Positions 1 through 8,749 of a DNA stretch of 26,610 nt are shown here, in pieces. The notes beneath the pieces were generated by a model. The model was given only the letters and a program-made list of their open reading frames with translations. It did no database searches and was not told the origin of the DNA. The first letter of the stretch is position 1. Every line of letters starts with the position of its first letter. Source of the stretch: Brevibacterium sp. p3-SID960. GTDB taxonomy: Bacteria > Actinomycetota > Actinomycetes > Actinomycetales > Brevibacteriaceae. The stretch spans positions 1-26,610 of the forward strand of contig NZ_JALXKS010000041.1 in the NCBI RefSeq assembly GCF_025144725.1, in the 5' to 3' direction. Position numbers and translations under genes: made by a program.

Positions 1-777
1 GCCGAGGGGCTCGGCGCCGCGCACCGCTGGATCGGGTTCGTCGACTCGGGTCTGCCCGAAGGCGACCCCGCCACCGAGACCCCGCACGGATCGTTCTACC
101 AGGTGCCCACCGACGTCGCCGCTCGGCCGCTCGTACACCTCATCCGCAGCTTCCGCCCGCATGTGCTCACCACCTATGACGAACGCGGCGGCTACCCGCA
201 CCCGGACCACATCAAGAACCACATCGTGTCGATGACCGCCGTCGAACAGGCCGCTGACGCGCAGGTCAACCCCGAGCTCGGGGAGCTGTGGCAGGTGCAG
301 AAGGTCTACTACAACATGGACCTCTCACCGCGGAAGTGGCTGGCCATCCACGAGAAGATGACCGCAGAGGGCCACGACTCGCCGTTTGCGGACATGCTCG
401 AGAGGTACCGCTCCCGCAACCAGGAGCGCACCAGCTGGCTGACTGCGCGGATCGCGTGCGGGCAGATGCTGGAGCGCTCAGATCGGGCGCTGCTGACACA
501 CGCCACCCAGATCGACCCGAAGGGCGGCTTCTTCTCCGAAGCCCGGAAGATCGCCAAGACGTTCTGGCCGACTGAGGAGTTCGAGTTAGCCATCGACAAC
601 ACCGGCCGCGAGCCCCTGGAGCGCGGCAGCGACTTCCTCGAATCCGATCTGTTCGCCGGTGTCACCCGCGACGACGGCCGCCGGGTCCCGGATGCGGGAC
701 TGCTGGAGCCCTATGTCGAAACCCGCGCAGCGGCACCCAACGCCGGGCAGTCCCCGGCTGAGAAGGAGAACACCTGA
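1..777 (+). CDS. mca: Mycothiol S-conjugate amidase Mca (3' part; start lies before the window)
   Basis: The reading frame is open from base 1 and ends at TGA 775-777, so the N-terminus with the family's AHPDDE zinc motif lies outside the window. The visible part contains TYDERGGYPHPDH, matching the LmbE/MshB/Mca-family segment that carries the catalytic Tyr and the third zinc ligand His. Mca hydrolyses mycothiol S-conjugates in the cytoplasm, releasing a mercapturic acid for export and GlcN-Ins for mycothiol recycling. Mca is preferred over MshB because of the long C-terminal extension and because the next genes match the Rv1082 (mca) neighbourhood of M. tuberculosis. The next gene overlaps this stop by one base (TGATG), which implies translational coupling. 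An in-frame GTG at 103 is internal and not the true start. Confidence 0.9.
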   Translation, partial: AEGLGAAHRWIGFVDSGLPEGDPATETPHGSFYQVPTDVAARPLVHLIRSFRPHVLTTYDERGGYPHPDHIKNHIVSMTAVEQAADAQVNPELGELWQVQKVYYNMDLSPRKWLAIHEKMTAEGHDSPFADMLERYRSRNQERTSWLTARIACGQMLERSDRALLTHATQIDPKGGFFSEARKIAKTFWPTEEFELAIDNTGREPLERGSDFLESDLFAGVTRDDGRRVPDAGLLEPYVETRAAAPNAGQSPAEKENT

Positions 778-1127
778 TGCTTATGCTGCTGGCCGCCAGC
801 CCCGCCCCGACCGAGGACGTCCGGTACCCGGATCCCTCGATCGTCACCCCGGGCACGATCGGCTTCCTGGCGGTCTTCGCCCTGGCTGTCGTGACGATCT
901 TCCTCATCCGCGATGCGCTGCGCCGCGTGCGCCGGGTGCGTGCCAAGGACCGGGCCGTGGACGCGTACCCGATCCCGATGGCCAAGGACCAGAAGCGCCG
1001 CTACCAGCCGGAGACCCATACCGCAGAGGCCAATGACTCCTTCGTCACCGAGGAGCCGGCCGCCGGTGACACCGGCACCGCAGAGCCGGGAGCAGAGATG
1101 CCCGGCGAGGACACGTCACGCCCCTGA
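777..1127 (+). CDS. Small single-pass membrane protein downstream of mca
   Basis: This is a 116-residue protein whose ATG overlaps the mca stop (TGATG), so the two are probably made from one transcript. Residues about 1-25 are short and uncharged with a proline-rich stretch. A hydrophobic segment at about 28-45 (GFLAVFALAVVTIFLI) is followed by a very basic patch (RDALRRVRRVRAKDR), which by the positive-inside rule puts the C-terminus in the cytoplasm. The tail from about residue 80 is acidic and low in complexity (EEPAAGDTGTAEPGAE). M. tuberculosis has a small conserved gene (Rv1083) at the same place after mca. No function is recognised; the coupling only suggests a link to mycothiol metabolism or simple co-expression. 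Confidence 0.75.
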   Translation: MLMLLAASPAPTEDVRYPDPSIVTPGTIGFLAVFALAVVTIFLIRDALRRVRRVRAKDRAVDAYPIPMAKDQKRRYQPETHTAEANDSFVTEEPAAGDTGTAEPGAEMPGEDTSRP

Positions 1128-1161
1128 CCTCAACTCCGCCCGTGCCCCCGGCGCCAGAGCC

Positions 1162-1258
1162 CACCTCGGGAACGGGACCCGCACCTCGGGAACGGGACCC
1201 GCACCTCGGGAACGGGACCTGCACCTCGGGAACGGGACCCGCCCTTCGGCAGCGGGTG
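1162..1258. repeat. Tandem array of a 20-bp GC-rich unit between convergent genes
   Basis: Four head-to-tail copies of CACCTCGGGAACGGGACCCG lie at 1162-1181, 1182-1201, 1202-1221 and 1222-1241, with one mismatch in the third. A degenerate fifth copy ends near 1258. The array sits between the stop of the small membrane gene (1127) and the stop of trhA (1282), which converge. Each unit contains a short GGG/CCC inverted pair, so the transcript could form repeated small hairpins. The core CCTCGGGAACGG also occurs singly at 15442-15453 and, on the minus strand, at 6140-6151. Confidence 0.9.
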
Positions 1259-1281
1259 CGTGACCTCGCATCAGCGGCTGT

Positions 1282-2112
1282 TCAGCTGTGCAGTTCGGGG
1301 CTGGCGTTGACCGCGGCGATGAGCAGGGCGGCCAGGTGGCTGCCGTAGCCGAGTACCGTGAAGGTGTGGAAGATCTCGTGGAAGCCGAAAATGTGCGGCA
1401 GCGGGTTCGGCCGCTTGAGTGCGTAGATGATCGCCCCGGCGATGTAGCACAGGCCGCCGGAGACGATGAGGATGCCGACGGCCAGGTTGTGCTCCCAGAT
1501 CGCCGGGATGTAGCCGACGCCGGCGACGCCGATGCCGATGTAGACCGGCACAAACAGCCAGCGCGGGGCCGTCGTCCACAGCACCCTGAACAGCACGCCG
1601 ATGAGAGCACCGGACCACATGATCGACAGCAGGAGCACCCATTGGCGGGTCTCCAGGGTCAGAATCGCCAAGGGCGTGTAGGTGCCGGCGATGATGAGGA
1701 AGATGTTGGCGTGGTCGATGCGGCGCAGGATCAGGCGGATGCGCATCCGCCAACGGCCGCGATGGTAGACCGCTGAGGTGCCGAAGAGCATCATGCCGGT
1801 GAGCGCGAAGATCGCTCCGCCTAAGCGCGAGACGATCGTCGGGGAGATGATGACCAGCGTCAGGCCGCCGAGCACGGCGAGCGGGAAGGCGCCTGCGTGG
1901 ATCCAGCCGCGCCACGACGGGCGCACCTGGCCGGCGAGCTTCCCCAGTTCGTGGCGCAGCGCGCGGCCGCGACGGGACAGAGCGAGCCGGTAGGCCCGTG
2001 ACATCGGGTGGCTCGGGTCGAGACTGTTCGGCTGGGATGTGCGCTTCGATGCAAGACGGCGCGCCTGAGCATCGCGGCGCGGCTGGTCAGGTTCGGCAAG
2101 GCGTGACGTCAT
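1282..2112 (-). CDS. trhA: Hemolysin III / PAQR-family membrane protein (TrhA)
   Basis: The 276-residue protein has a cytoplasmic N-terminal tail of about 70 residues and roughly seven hydrophobic segments. It carries the family's conserved polar motifs: SAVYHRG after TM2, HANIFLIIAGTYTP in TM3, and HEIFHTFTVLG near the C-terminus, whose Ser, His and Asp/His residues form the probable metal site of bacterial PAQR proteins. Members are linked to membrane lipid and energy homeostasis; the old haemolysin name is not evidence of toxicity here. The order mca, small gene, hemolysin III, cis-prenyltransferase matches Rv1082 to Rv1086. The ATG at 2112 lies six bases after a TACCAT hexamer, suggesting a leaderless mRNA. 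An internal Met (residue 37) is an alternative start. Confidence 0.9.
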   Translation of the reverse strand: MTSRLAEPDQPRRDAQARRLASKRTSQPNSLDPSHPMSRAYRLALSRRGRALRHELGKLAGQVRPSWRGWIHAGAFPLAVLGGLTLVIISPTIVSRLGGAIFALTGMMLFGTSAVYHRGRWRMRIRLILRRIDHANIFLIIAGTYTPLAILTLETRQWVLLLSIMWSGALIGVLFRVLWTTAPRWLFVPVYIGIGVAGVGYIPAIWEHNLAVGILIVSGGLCYIAGAIIYALKRPNPLPHIFGFHEIFHTFTVLGYGSHLAALLIAAVNASPELHS

Positions 2113-2118
2113 GCCTCA

Positions 2119-2124
2119 ATGGTA
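2119..2124 (-). promoter_or_regulatory. -10 element of trhA, leaderless promoter
   Basis: On the minus strand TACCAT is followed by six bases (TGAGGC) and then the ATG of trhA. This TAnnnT-N6-ATG spacing places transcription start on or next to the start codon. No separate, well-spaced Shine-Dalgarno is visible. Confidence 0.55.
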
Positions 2125-2274
2125 GTTCCCGCGGTTGGGAATTCGCCGGGCGGGAGCAGGCGAGGGCGGCGCGGGCAGACAGTTATGCTGGTGGCACGCG
2201 GGAGTGCCTGTCAGACACCGCCGCGCTGCCCCGACTGCGGGCAGCTGACCCAACGCAACACCTCAGGAGAGTCG

Positions 2275-3063
2275 ATGGCCGGATCCCCGCTCGGGTGGCT
2301 CTACCGCCTGTACGACCGCCGGGTCAAACGGCAGCTCGAGCATGGCGATGACGCTGCCGCGATCCCGCGTCACGTCGGGGTCATCACCGACGGCAACCGA
2401 CGCTGGGCCAAGGAGTTCGGCAAGACCACCGCTGACGGACACCGGATGGGCGCAGGCAAGATCGTCGAATTCCTCGGCTGGTGCGAAGAGCTCGGCGTCG
2501 ACGTCGTCACTCTCTACGTGCTCTCGAAGGAGAACCTCGCCCGCTCCGCCGACGAGGTCGCGGCGCTGACCGAGATCATCTCCGACCTCGTCGATCAGAT
2601 CGCCGGCAAGCCGAGCGTATCCGTCCAGCTCGTCGGCGACCTCGCCACCATCCCCGAATTCCTGCGCACCCGCCTGGCCGACGCGCAGGAGCGCTCAAAC
2701 GCCGAGGGCCGCGACAAGCGCATGACCGTCAACGTCGCCGTCGGCTACGGTGGCCGGCAGGAGATCGTCAACGCCGTCAAGTGCCTGCTGCGCGAACACG
2801 CCGCAGCAGGGGAGAGCATCGAGGAGATCATCGAGGCGCTGAGCGAAGAGGAGATCTCCAAGCACCTCTACACCAAGGGCCAGCCGGACCCCGACCTCAT
2901 CATCCGCTCCTCAGGCGAACAGCGGCTGTCGGGCTTCATGATGTGGCAGTCGGCGTACTCGGAGTTCTACTTCTGCGAGGCCTACTGGCCCGACTTCCGC
3001 CGCACCGACTTCCTGCGCGCCGTGCGCGCCTACGGCAACCGCAACCGCCGCTTCGGGCGCTGA
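2275..3063 (+). CDS. uppS: Cis-prenyltransferase (isoprenyl transferase), probably short-chain Z-farnesyl diphosphate synthase
   Basis: This 262-residue enzyme condenses isopentenyl diphosphate onto an allylic diphosphate with cis geometry. Family signatures are HVGVITDGNRRWAKEFG at 33-49, with catalytic Asp39, and RSSGEQRLSGF at 211-221, which binds the diphosphate of IPP. The start is chosen at ATG 2275 because AGGAGA stands five bases upstream and because residues before it in the longer open frame have no family character. Position next to hemolysin III and mca matches M. tuberculosis Rv1086, which makes omega,E,Z-farnesyl diphosphate, rather than Rv2361c, the decaprenyl diphosphate synthase. 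Chain length cannot be decided by eye, so the symbol refers to the family only. The product would feed undecaprenyl/decaprenyl carrier lipid synthesis. Confidence 0.9.
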   Translation: MAGSPLGWLYRLYDRRVKRQLEHGDDAAAIPRHVGVITDGNRRWAKEFGKTTADGHRMGAGKIVEFLGWCEELGVDVVTLYVLSKENLARSADEVAALTEIISDLVDQIAGKPSVSVQLVGDLATIPEFLRTRLADAQERSNAEGRDKRMTVNVAVGYGGRQEIVNAVKCLLREHAAAGESIEEIIEALSEEEISKHLYTKGQPDPDLIIRSSGEQRLSGFMMWQSAYSEFYFCEAYWPDFRRTDFLRAVRAYGNRNRRFGR

Positions 3064-3071
3064 GCTCTCAC

Positions 3072-3113
3072 GCCGGGCCAGCCGCCGCCTCGGGCTCGGT
3101 GGCGCCACCCGGC
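3072..3113. terminator. Possible stem-loop after uppS
   Basis: GCCGGG at 3072-3077 and CCCGGC at 3108-3113 are inverted, and inside the right arm lies a perfect 12-base palindrome GGTGGCGCCACC (3098-3109). It begins just after the uppS stop. There is no T-run, so intrinsic termination is uncertain. Confidence 0.35.
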
Positions 3114-3185
3114 AGGCGGATTCATCTGAGATTCACCTCCGCATCATGAGACGTCGGAGTGTCGGAGCGCTCAACGGCGATTTCG

Positions 3186-3220
3186 GGTTCATAGATTGGA
3201 ACCAGTTGGCTGACACCAAC
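3186..3220. promoter_or_regulatory. Two adjacent inverted repeats upstream of phoH2
   Basis: GGTTC-N8-GAACC (3186-3203) is followed directly by GTTGG-N6-CCAAC (3205-3220), 70 to 105 bases before the phoH2 start. They could be operator half-sites or 5' leader hairpins. No protein is assigned. The rest of the 227-base uppS-phoH2 gap shows no convincing gene. Confidence 0.3.
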
Positions 3221-3290
3221 CCGGAGTGTTCGACTCGTCGGGGAAGGATTGAGCTGGGGCACTTCGGCACACGATGCATAGGGGAGCCCC

Positions 3291-4598
3291 ATGGCCGCGA
3301 TAAGCGACACCCACACGTACGTGCTCGACACGTCGGTCCTGCTGTCTGACCCGCACGCAATGATGCGGTTCGCCGAGCACGAGGTGGTGATTCCGCTCAT
3401 CGTCGTCAGCGAGCTCGAAGCCAAGCGCCACCACCCCGAGCTCGGTGTCACCGCCCGGCGCGCACTCAGCATCCTCGATGAGCTGCGCGAGGACTTCGGG
3501 CGTCTCGACGAGCCGCTGACGATCGGTGAGGATGGCGGATCGATCCGCGTCGAACTCAACCACATCGACGCCTCGACGATGCCGGTGGGCTTCGACCGCA
3601 CCGAGAACGACACCCGCATCCTCGCCGTCGCCCGGAACCTGCAGGCCGAAGGCGATGACGTCATCGTCATCACCAAAGACGTGCCGATGCGCGTCAAAGC
3701 CGCAGCGGTCGGGCTCAAGACCGAGGAGTACCTCGCCGAACAGGCCACCGAATCCGGGTTCACCGGTCTGAGCACGCTCGATCTCGACGAAACGCAGATG
3801 AACGAGCTGTTCGACTCAGGCCTCGTGCACACCGATGCGGTCGCCGACGAGATCGTCAACACCGGGCTTGTCATCTCCTCACCGCGCGGATCCGGGCTCG
3901 GGCGGGTCTCAGCACCGAACACCGTCAAACTCGTCCGCGGCGACCGCGATGCCTTCGGCCTGCACGGCCGCTCGGCTGAGCAGCGCATCGCCCTCGACAT
4001 GCTCCTCGACCCCGATGTCGGGATCGTCTCCTTGGGCGGCCGGGCCGGGACAGGCAAGTCGGCGATGGCGCTCATGGCCGGCCTGCAGGCGGTGATGGAG
4101 GAGCGCACGCATAAGAAGATCATGGTCTTCAGGCCGCTGTACGCCGTCGGTGGGCAGAACCTCGGCTACCTGCCCGGCGCCGAGGCGGAGAAGATGAATC
4201 CCTGGGCCGAGGCGGTCTTCGACACGCTCGGGGCACTCGTCTCCAAGCACGTCATCGACGAGGTCATCGACCGCGGCATGCTGGAGATTCTGCCGCTGAC
4301 GCACATCCGCGGCCGGTCGCTGCACGACGCGTTCGTCATCGTCGATGAGGCCCAGTCGCTGGAGCGCACGGTGCTGCTGACCGTGCTCTCACGCATCGGG
4401 CAGAACTCGCGTGTCGTTCTCACCCACGATGTCGCTCAGCGCGACAACCTGCGCGTCGGCCGCCATGACGGGATTGCCGCAGTCATCGAGCAGCTCAAGG
4501 GACACCCGCTCTTCGGCCACATCACGCTCACCCGTGCTGAGCGCTCGGCGATCGCCGACCTCGTCACCGGAGTGCTGGAGGACTCCTACGTCGCTTAG
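3291..4598 (+). CDS. phoH2: PhoH2: PIN-domain ribonuclease fused to PhoH ATPase
   Basis: This is a 435-residue two-domain protein. Residues about 8-140 form a PIN domain, with [11 protein letters not shown] at the start and conserved acidic positions Asp13, Glu41 and Asp130. Residues about 215-435 form the PhoH P-loop ATPase, with Walker [10 protein letters not shown] (249-257) and Walker B VIVDEAQ (349-355). In M. tuberculosis and M. smegmatis PhoH2 (Rv1095) is an ATP-dependent RNA helicase and sequence-specific RNase, reported with a small upstream antitoxin, PhoAT. No convincing phoAT counterpart is visible here. The start follows AGGGGAG five bases upstream. A bidirectional hairpin separates it from the convergent fumC. 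Confidence 0.93.
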   Translation: MAAISDTHTYVLDTSVLLSDPHAMMRFAEHEVVIPLIVVSELEAKRHHPELGVTARRALSILDELREDFGRLDEPLTIGEDGGSIRVELNHIDASTMPVGFDRTENDTRILAVARNLQAEGDDVIVITKDVPMRVKAAAVGLKTEEYLAEQATESGFTGLSTLDLDETQMNELFDSGLVHTDAVADEIVNTGLVISSPRGSGLGRVSAPNTVKLVRGDRDAFGLHGRSAEQRIALDMLLDPDVGIVSLGGRAGTGKSAMALMAGLQAVMEERTHKKIMVFRPLYAVGGQNLGYLPGAEAEKMNPWAEAVFDTLGALVSKHVIDEVIDRGMLEILPLTHIRGRSLHDAFVIVDEAQSLERTVLLTVLSRIGQNSRVVLTHDVAQRDNLRVGRHDGIAAVIEQLKGHPLFGHITLTRAERSAIADLVTGVLEDSYVA

Positions 4599-4617
4599 GC
4601 GGCACACCCGAACGCAA

Positions 4618-4658
4618 GGGCCCGTTTCCCACCGCTGATTGCGGCGGGAGACGGGCCC
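4618..4658. terminator. Strong bidirectional stem-loop between phoH2 and fumC
   Basis: GGGCCCGTTTCCCACCGC (4618-4635) pairs with GCGGCGGGAGACGGGCCC (4641-4658) across the loop TGATT. The 18-base stem has 16 matches, and the two exceptions form G-T or A-C pairs depending on strand. It lies between two convergent stops (4598 and 4692), so it can serve both genes. Confidence 0.8.
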
Positions 4659-4691
4659 GCGTCTGGTGTCAGGTGGATGCGGGTTCCCGGC

Positions 4692-6095
4692 TCAGGTGTA
4701 GGAGCCGATCATCGTCGAGACGTCGAGAGCCTTGTCGAGGTCCTCTTCGCTGATCGAACCGTCCTTGACGAAGCCGAGGTCGATGGTGGCCTCCTTGACA
4801 GTCATCTTGTTGGCCACGGCGTGCTTGGCGATCTTGGCAGCAGCCTCATAGCCGATGACCTTGTTGAGCGGGGTGACGATCGACGGTGAGGCCTCGGCGA
4901 GGAACCGGCAGCGCTCCTCGTTGGCGGTCAGCCCGTCGATCATCTTCTCGGCCATGACAGTCGAGATGTTGGCGATGAGGCGGATCGATTCGAGCAGGTT
5001 GGCGGCCATCACCGGGATGCCGACGTTGAGCTCGAAGGCGCCGTTGGTGCTCGAGAGCGCGACGGTCGTGTCATTGCCGATCACCTGGGCCATCGCCTGG
5101 ATCGCAGCCTCGCAGATGACCGGGTTGACCTTGCCGGGCATGATCGACGATCCGGGCTGCAGGTCCGGGATGTGCAGCTCGCCCAGGCCGGTGTTCGGAC
5201 CCGAGCCCATCCACCGCAGGTCGTTGTTGATCTTCATGTACGAGTATGCGATCGTGCGCAGCTGTCCGGAGACCTCGATGAGTCCGTCGCGGTTGGCCTG
5301 GGCCTCGAAGTGGTTGCGCGCCTCGGTGATCGGCAGACCGGTCTGCTCAGCGAGCAGTTCGACGACGCGGGAGGAGAACCCGTCGGGGGTGTTGATGCCG
5401 GTGCCTACTGCGGTGCCGCCCTGCGGGACCTCGGCAACGCGCGGCAGGGAGGCCTCGATGCGCTCGATGCCGTAGCGGACCTGCGCGGCGTAGCCGCCGA
5501 ACTCCTGGCCGAGCGTCACCGGGGTGGCATCCATCAGGTGGGTGCGCCCGGACTTGACGATGTCCTTGAATTCTGTGGCCTTGGCCTCGATGCTCGCGGC
5601 GAGCTTCTCCATCGCCGGTTTGAGCTCGTGGACCAGAGCGGAGGTCACAGCGACGTGGACGGAGGTGGGGAAGACGTCGTTGGAGGACTGCGAGGCGTTG
5701 ACGTGGTCGTTGGGGTGGACCTCGACCCCGTCGCCTGCGAGGGCCTTCGTCGCCAGGGTGGCGAGCACCTCGTTGGTGTTCATGTTCGACGAGGTGCCCG
5801 AACCGGTCTGGAACACATCGATGGGGAAGTGGGCGTCGTGCTCGCCGGCGATGACCTCATCCGCAGCAGCCTGGATGGCCTTGGAACGGGTCGCGTCGAG
5901 GACGTCGAGTTCCTCGTTGGCGCGTGCGGCGGCCTTCTTCACCTGCGCCAGTGCTGCGATGTGCTGGCGTTCGAGCGTCTTGCCCGAGATCGGGAAGTTC
6001 TCCACTGCCCGCTGGGTCTGGGCGCGGTAGAGGGCGTCGGCGGGAACCTTGACCTCGCCCATGGTGTCGTGTTCGATGCGGAACTCTTGTGCCAT
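4692..6095 (-). CDS. fumC: Class II fumarate hydratase (fumarase C)
   Basis: The 467-residue cytosolic enzyme of the TCA cycle interconverts fumarate and L-malate without an iron-sulfur cluster. Diagnostic segments are [13 protein letters not shown] (98-110), [10 protein letters not shown] (183-192) with the active-site His186, and the superfamily signature [11 protein letters not shown] (315-325) with catalytic Ser317. Length is typical for homotetrameric class II fumarases. The start is the ATG at 6095 rather than the in-frame codon at 6113, because AAGGAGACACG lies directly before it on the minus strand. It follows the carbonic anhydrase gene by 104 bases, so it may belong to a glpX-CA-fumC transcript or have its own promoter. 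M. tuberculosis has fum and glpX adjacent (Rv1098c, Rv1099c). Confidence 0.95.
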   Translation of the reverse strand: MAQEFRIEHDTMGEVKVPADALYRAQTQRAVENFPISGKTLERQHIAALAQVKKAAARANEELDVLDATRSKAIQAAADEVIAGEHDAHFPIDVFQTGSGTSSNMNTNEVLATLATKALAGDGVEVHPNDHVNASQSSNDVFPTSVHVAVTSALVHELKPAMEKLAASIEAKATEFKDIVKSGRTHLMDATPVTLGQEFGGYAAQVRYGIERIEASLPRVAEVPQGGTAVGTGINTPDGFSSRVVELLAEQTGLPITEARNHFEAQANRDGLIEVSGQLRTIAYSYMKINNDLRWMGSGPNTGLGELHIPDLQPGSSIMPGKVNPVICEAAIQAMAQVIGNDTTVALSSTNGAFELNVGIPVMAANLLESIRLIANISTVMAEKMIDGLTANEERCRFLAEASPSIVTPLNKVIGYEAAAKIAKHAVANKMTVKEATIDLGFVKDGSISEEDLDKALDVSTMIGSYT

Positions 6096-6139
6096 CGTGT
6101 CTCCTTGTCTCATGTGCGCCCCTGGGCGGGGCTGGTCGG

Positions 6140-6151
6140 CCGTTCCCGAGG
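6140..6151 (-). repeat. Single dispersed copy of the CCTCGGGAACGG motif upstream of fumC
   Basis: On the minus strand this 12-mer is identical to the core of the tandem array at 1162-1241. With three more flanking bases (CCG) it matches the copy at 15439-15453 over 15 bases. It lies in the 104-base gap between the carbonic anhydrase stop and the fumC start. Confidence 0.75.
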
Positions 6152-6199
6152 CGGTGGGTGCCGGGATGGCGTCAGATGCAGAATGCAGGCGGTTACTGG

Positions 6200-6865
6200 T
6201 TACTGGTTGCTGGGGTGGGCGGGGTCGGCGCGCGGGATGCGCGGGGGATGGGATCCCATGCGGCTGACGACTTTCACCCGGCCGTCGGCGAGGTGGTAGG
6301 TCAGGCCGAGCATGACGAGCCGGCCCTCTTCGACGGCGGTGCGCAGGATCGCCGAGCGCTGGTAGAGGCGCTTGACGGTGTCGACGGTGTTCTGCGCGAC
6401 TGTGCTGTTGACGTCGGTGCGCCCGGCCGCGCGGGCGTGGACGACGGCGGGCAGCAGGCGGGCGACGACATCGGAGATGAACCCGTCTGGGGTCTGCCCG
6501 GAGTCGAAGGACTCGATCGTGGCGGTGATCGCCCCGCAGTTGTCGTGGCCGAGCACGACGAGCAGCGGTGTGCCGAGCACCTCGACGCCGTACTCGAGGC
6601 TGCCGAGGGTGACCGAGTCGGTGACCTGGCCGGCAGTGCGCACGACGAACATGTCGCCGAGGCCGACGTCGAAGATCATCTCGGCGGCCACGCGCGAGTC
6701 CGCGCAGCCGAACAGCGTCGCGAACGGCGCCTGGGCCGTCTTGAGGTCCTCACGGCGCACAGCGTCCTGGTTCGGGTGCTGCGGTGTGCCGGCAACGAAG
6801 CGTTCGTTGCCGTCCATGAGCCGGAGGAACGCGGCGGCTGGGGAGCTGTATTCGCTTTCGGGCAT
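6200..6865 (-). CDS. Beta-class carbonic anhydrase
   Basis: The 221-residue zinc enzyme interconverts CO2 and bicarbonate in the cytosol. Zinc ligands are visible: Cys54 in CADSR (54-58, with the Asp56-Arg58 dyad) and His107/Cys110 in GHDNCGA (106-112). Additional family features are FVVRTAGQ after the first motif and [10 protein letters not shown] before the second. Its ATG shares one base with the glpX stop (TGATG), so it is translationally coupled to glpX. The last codons sit on a short tandem repeat, TTACTGG/TTACTGG/TTGCTGG at 6193-6213. In M. tuberculosis no carbonic anhydrase lies between glpX and fum, so this gene is a lineage-specific insertion into that pair. Bicarbonate for anaplerosis is a reasonable but inferred role. 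Confidence 0.93.
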   Translation of the reverse strand: MPESEYSSPAAAFLRLMDGNERFVAGTPQHPNQDAVRREDLKTAQAPFATLFGCADSRVAAEMIFDVGLGDMFVVRTAGQVTDSVTLGSLEYGVEVLGTPLLVVLGHDNCGAITATIESFDSGQTPDGFISDVVARLLPAVVHARAAGRTDVNSTVAQNTVDTVKRLYQRSAILRTAVEEGRLVMLGLTYHLADGRVKVVSRMGSHPPRIPRADPAHPSNQ

Positions 6866-7992
6866 CAGACCAGCCCCCGGCGAGCGGCCTCTTCTGCGGC
6901 CTCGACGTAGGAGTCCATCTTCGCCATCTTGTGCTCGGCGTTGACCGTGCGCACGGTGCCGGAGCGCGAGCGCATGACCAGTGAGTGGGTCAGCACATGC
7001 TGGCCGGTGTAGCGCACCCCGTCGAGCAGGTCGCCTTCGGTGATGCCGGTGGCCACGAAGTAGGTGTTGTCACCGGTGACGAGCTCATCGGTGTTGAGCA
7101 CCGCATCGGGGTCGAGACCGGCGTCGACGGCGTTCTGCCGCTCCTGTTCGGACTGCGGCCACAGGCGGCCCTGGATGACACCGCCCATCGCCTTGATCGC
7201 ACACGCGGTGATGATCCCTTCAGGGGTGCCGCCGATGCCCATGAGCATATCGATGCCGGTGCCTGGGCGGGAGGCGGCGATGGCACCGGCGACGTCGCCG
7301 TCGCTGATGAGGCGGATGCGCGCACCAGCCTGGCGGACCTCGTCGATGAGGTGCTCGTGGCGGGGCCGGTCGAGGATGACGACGGTGACCGAGGAGTTGT
7401 CCTTGCCTTTGCCCTTGGCCTTGGCAACTCGGCGGATATTCTCGGCCACCGGCAGGCGCAGGTCGACGAAGTCAGCGGCCTCAGGGCCGGTGACGAGCTT
7501 CTCCATGTAGAACACCGCAGACGGGTCGTACATGGCTCCGTCTTCGCTGACGGCCATGACCGAGATGGCGTTGGGCATGCCCTTGGCGGTCAGGGTGGTG
7601 CCGTCGATCGGGTCGACGGCGACATCGACGCGCGGTCCCCGTCCGCTGCCGACGGGCTCGCCGTTGTACAGCATCGGCGCTTCGTCCTTCTCACCCTCGC
7701 CGATGACGACGGTGCCGGTCATCGAGACGGTGGAGATGACATTTCGCATCGCGGCCACGGCTGCGCCGTCGGCTGCGTTCTTGTCCCCGCGGCCCACCCA
7801 CGGGGCGGCAGCGAGAGCAGCTGCCTCGGTGACGCGGACGAGCTCGAGCGCGAGGTTGCGGTCGGGGCCGCCCTCGTCCTGCTGCAGCCGGCGGGACCAT
7901 TCATCGGTCACAGCCACCGGCGGGGTCTCTGCGCGGCCTCCGGAGTGGTGGGCTTTTTCCTCTGTCGGATTCTCAGACGGGGTCTCAGTCAT
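6865..7992 (-). CDS. glpX: Class II fructose-1,6-bisphosphatase GlpX
   Basis: The 375-residue protein hydrolyses fructose 1,6-bisphosphate to fructose 6-phosphate in gluconeogenesis. It is the sole FBPase type in M. tuberculosis (Rv1099c). Class II motifs are [17 protein letters not shown] near residue 45, [12 protein letters not shown] near 95 and [19 protein letters not shown] near 120, which hold the metal-binding acidic residues. GIGGTPEG, further on, is also family-typical. The first 25 residues are poorly conserved and polar. The ATG at 7992 is preceded by CACAAT and six bases on the minus strand, so it may be leaderless; no good Shine-Dalgarno is seen. It is the first gene of a glpX-carbonic anhydrase pair. 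Confidence 0.95.
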   Translation of the reverse strand: MTETPSENPTEEKAHHSGGRAETPPVAVTDEWSRRLQQDEGGPDRNLALELVRVTEAAALAAAPWVGRGDKNAADGAAVAAMRNVISTVSMTGTVVIGEGEKDEAPMLYNGEPVGSGRGPRVDVAVDPIDGTTLTAKGMPNAISVMAVSEDGAMYDPSAVFYMEKLVTGPEAADFVDLRLPVAENIRRVAKAKGKGKDNSSVTVVILDRPRHEHLIDEVRQAGARIRLISDGDVAGAIAASRPGTGIDMLMGIGGTPEGIITACAIKAMGGVIQGRLWPQSEQERQNAVDAGLDPDAVLNTDELVTGDNTYFVATGITEGDLLDGVRYTGQHVLTHSLVMRSRSGTVRTVNAEHKMAKMDSYVEAAEEAARRGLV

Positions 7993-8120
7993 GTCTTCAT
8001 TGTGCCATTAGTGGCCGCGTGTGGATGGCGCGGGTGAGGCGCTGTCTGCGGTTTTGTGCCCGGGTGCGGGCCGGGGGACAATGGATCGGCTGACAATCGT
8101 GTTCGACATCAGGTGAGGCA

Positions 8121-8690
8121 GTGACACAGCAACAGACGCAACCACCCCGCGGCGAGAACGTCCGGGCTCTCAAACTCAGGTCGAACTGGGTCAATATGGT
8201 CATTGCGCTCGGGGCCTGTCTGGTCGTCGTCCTCATCGGCTTGGCCTTCGTGCCGGAGCCCAAGGAGGGCCAGTTCGAACGCGAGGTCGATTACGAGACG
8301 ATCGCCGAATCGGTCAAGACCCGCGCCGAGTTCCCCGTCATCGTGCCGAAGCTGCCGGAGGGCTGGATGGCCAATGAGGCGATGTTCAAGCCGATGGGCA
8401 CCCCTGCCTATGACACCTGGTATCTCTCCTCCGTCGGACCGCAGCGCGGCTGGATGACCCTGCGCCAGGCCGACGGCGACGAGCGCTGGGTGGAATCGGA
8501 GCTCGACGGCTTCGTCGAGGTCAGCACCAACGACATCGACGGTGTCACCTTCACCTCCTATGACGGGCCAGACGGCAAGCAGGCGCTGGTCGGTCAGCTC
8601 GACGGCAGCACCGCTGTGCTCATCGGCCGTGCCGATGCGCAGACCTATGAGTTCTTCGCCAAGCAGGCCGTCGAACAGTCCGGCCCGTAA
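8121..8690 (+). CDS. DUF4245 membrane-anchored protein
   Basis: The 189-residue protein has a short basic cytoplasmic N-terminus, one hydrophobic segment at about 28-45 (MVIALGACLVVVLIGLAF) and an extracytoplasmic domain. The domain carries motifs typical of DUF4245, such as FPVIVPKLPEGWMAN, TWYLSSVGP and GWMTLRQ. The start is GTG 8121, preceded by AGGTGAGG. It is divergent from glpX exactly as Rv1100 is from Rv1099c in M. tuberculosis, which supports orthology. Its function is unknown in the family. The 3' end shows a small direct repeat: CAGTCCGGCCCG occurs just before the stop and again right after it. Confidence 0.85.
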   Translation: MTQQQTQPPRGENVRALKLRSNWVNMVIALGACLVVVLIGLAFVPEPKEGQFEREVDYETIAESVKTRAEFPVIVPKLPEGWMANEAMFKPMGTPAYDTWYLSSVGPQRGWMTLRQADGDERWVESELDGFVEVSTNDIDGVTFTSYDGPDGKQALVGQLDGSTAVLIGRADAQTYEFFAKQAVEQSGP

Positions 8691-8705
8691 CAGTCCGGCC
8701 CGCAG

Positions 8706-8717
8706 GGCTGATCAGCC
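8706..8717. terminator. Palindrome between convergent DUF4245 gene and xseB
   Basis: GGCTGATCAGCC is a perfect 12-base palindrome 16 bases after the DUF4245 stop and 33 bases before the xseB stop. It could be a weak bidirectional terminator or a binding site. There is no T-run. Confidence 0.3.
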
Positions 8718-8749
8718 AGCCTGAAGTCGCCCCCGTTGGCGTCCGGAGC

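Noticed and set aside
1162..1258. CRISPR array
   Set aside because: The 20-bp units are contiguous with no spacers, and no cas genes are present.
3146..3349. 67-codon plus-strand frame overlapping the phoH2 start, considered as a phoAT-like antitoxin
   Set aside because: No Shine-Dalgarno, composition like a shadow frame, and it runs 59 bases into phoH2. I cannot match it to the mycobacterial antitoxin.
5172..6299. Long plus-strand open frames opposite fumC and glpX (also 6985-8037)
   Set aside because: They are antisense shadows of conserved enzymes in GC-rich DNA and contain no recognisable domain.
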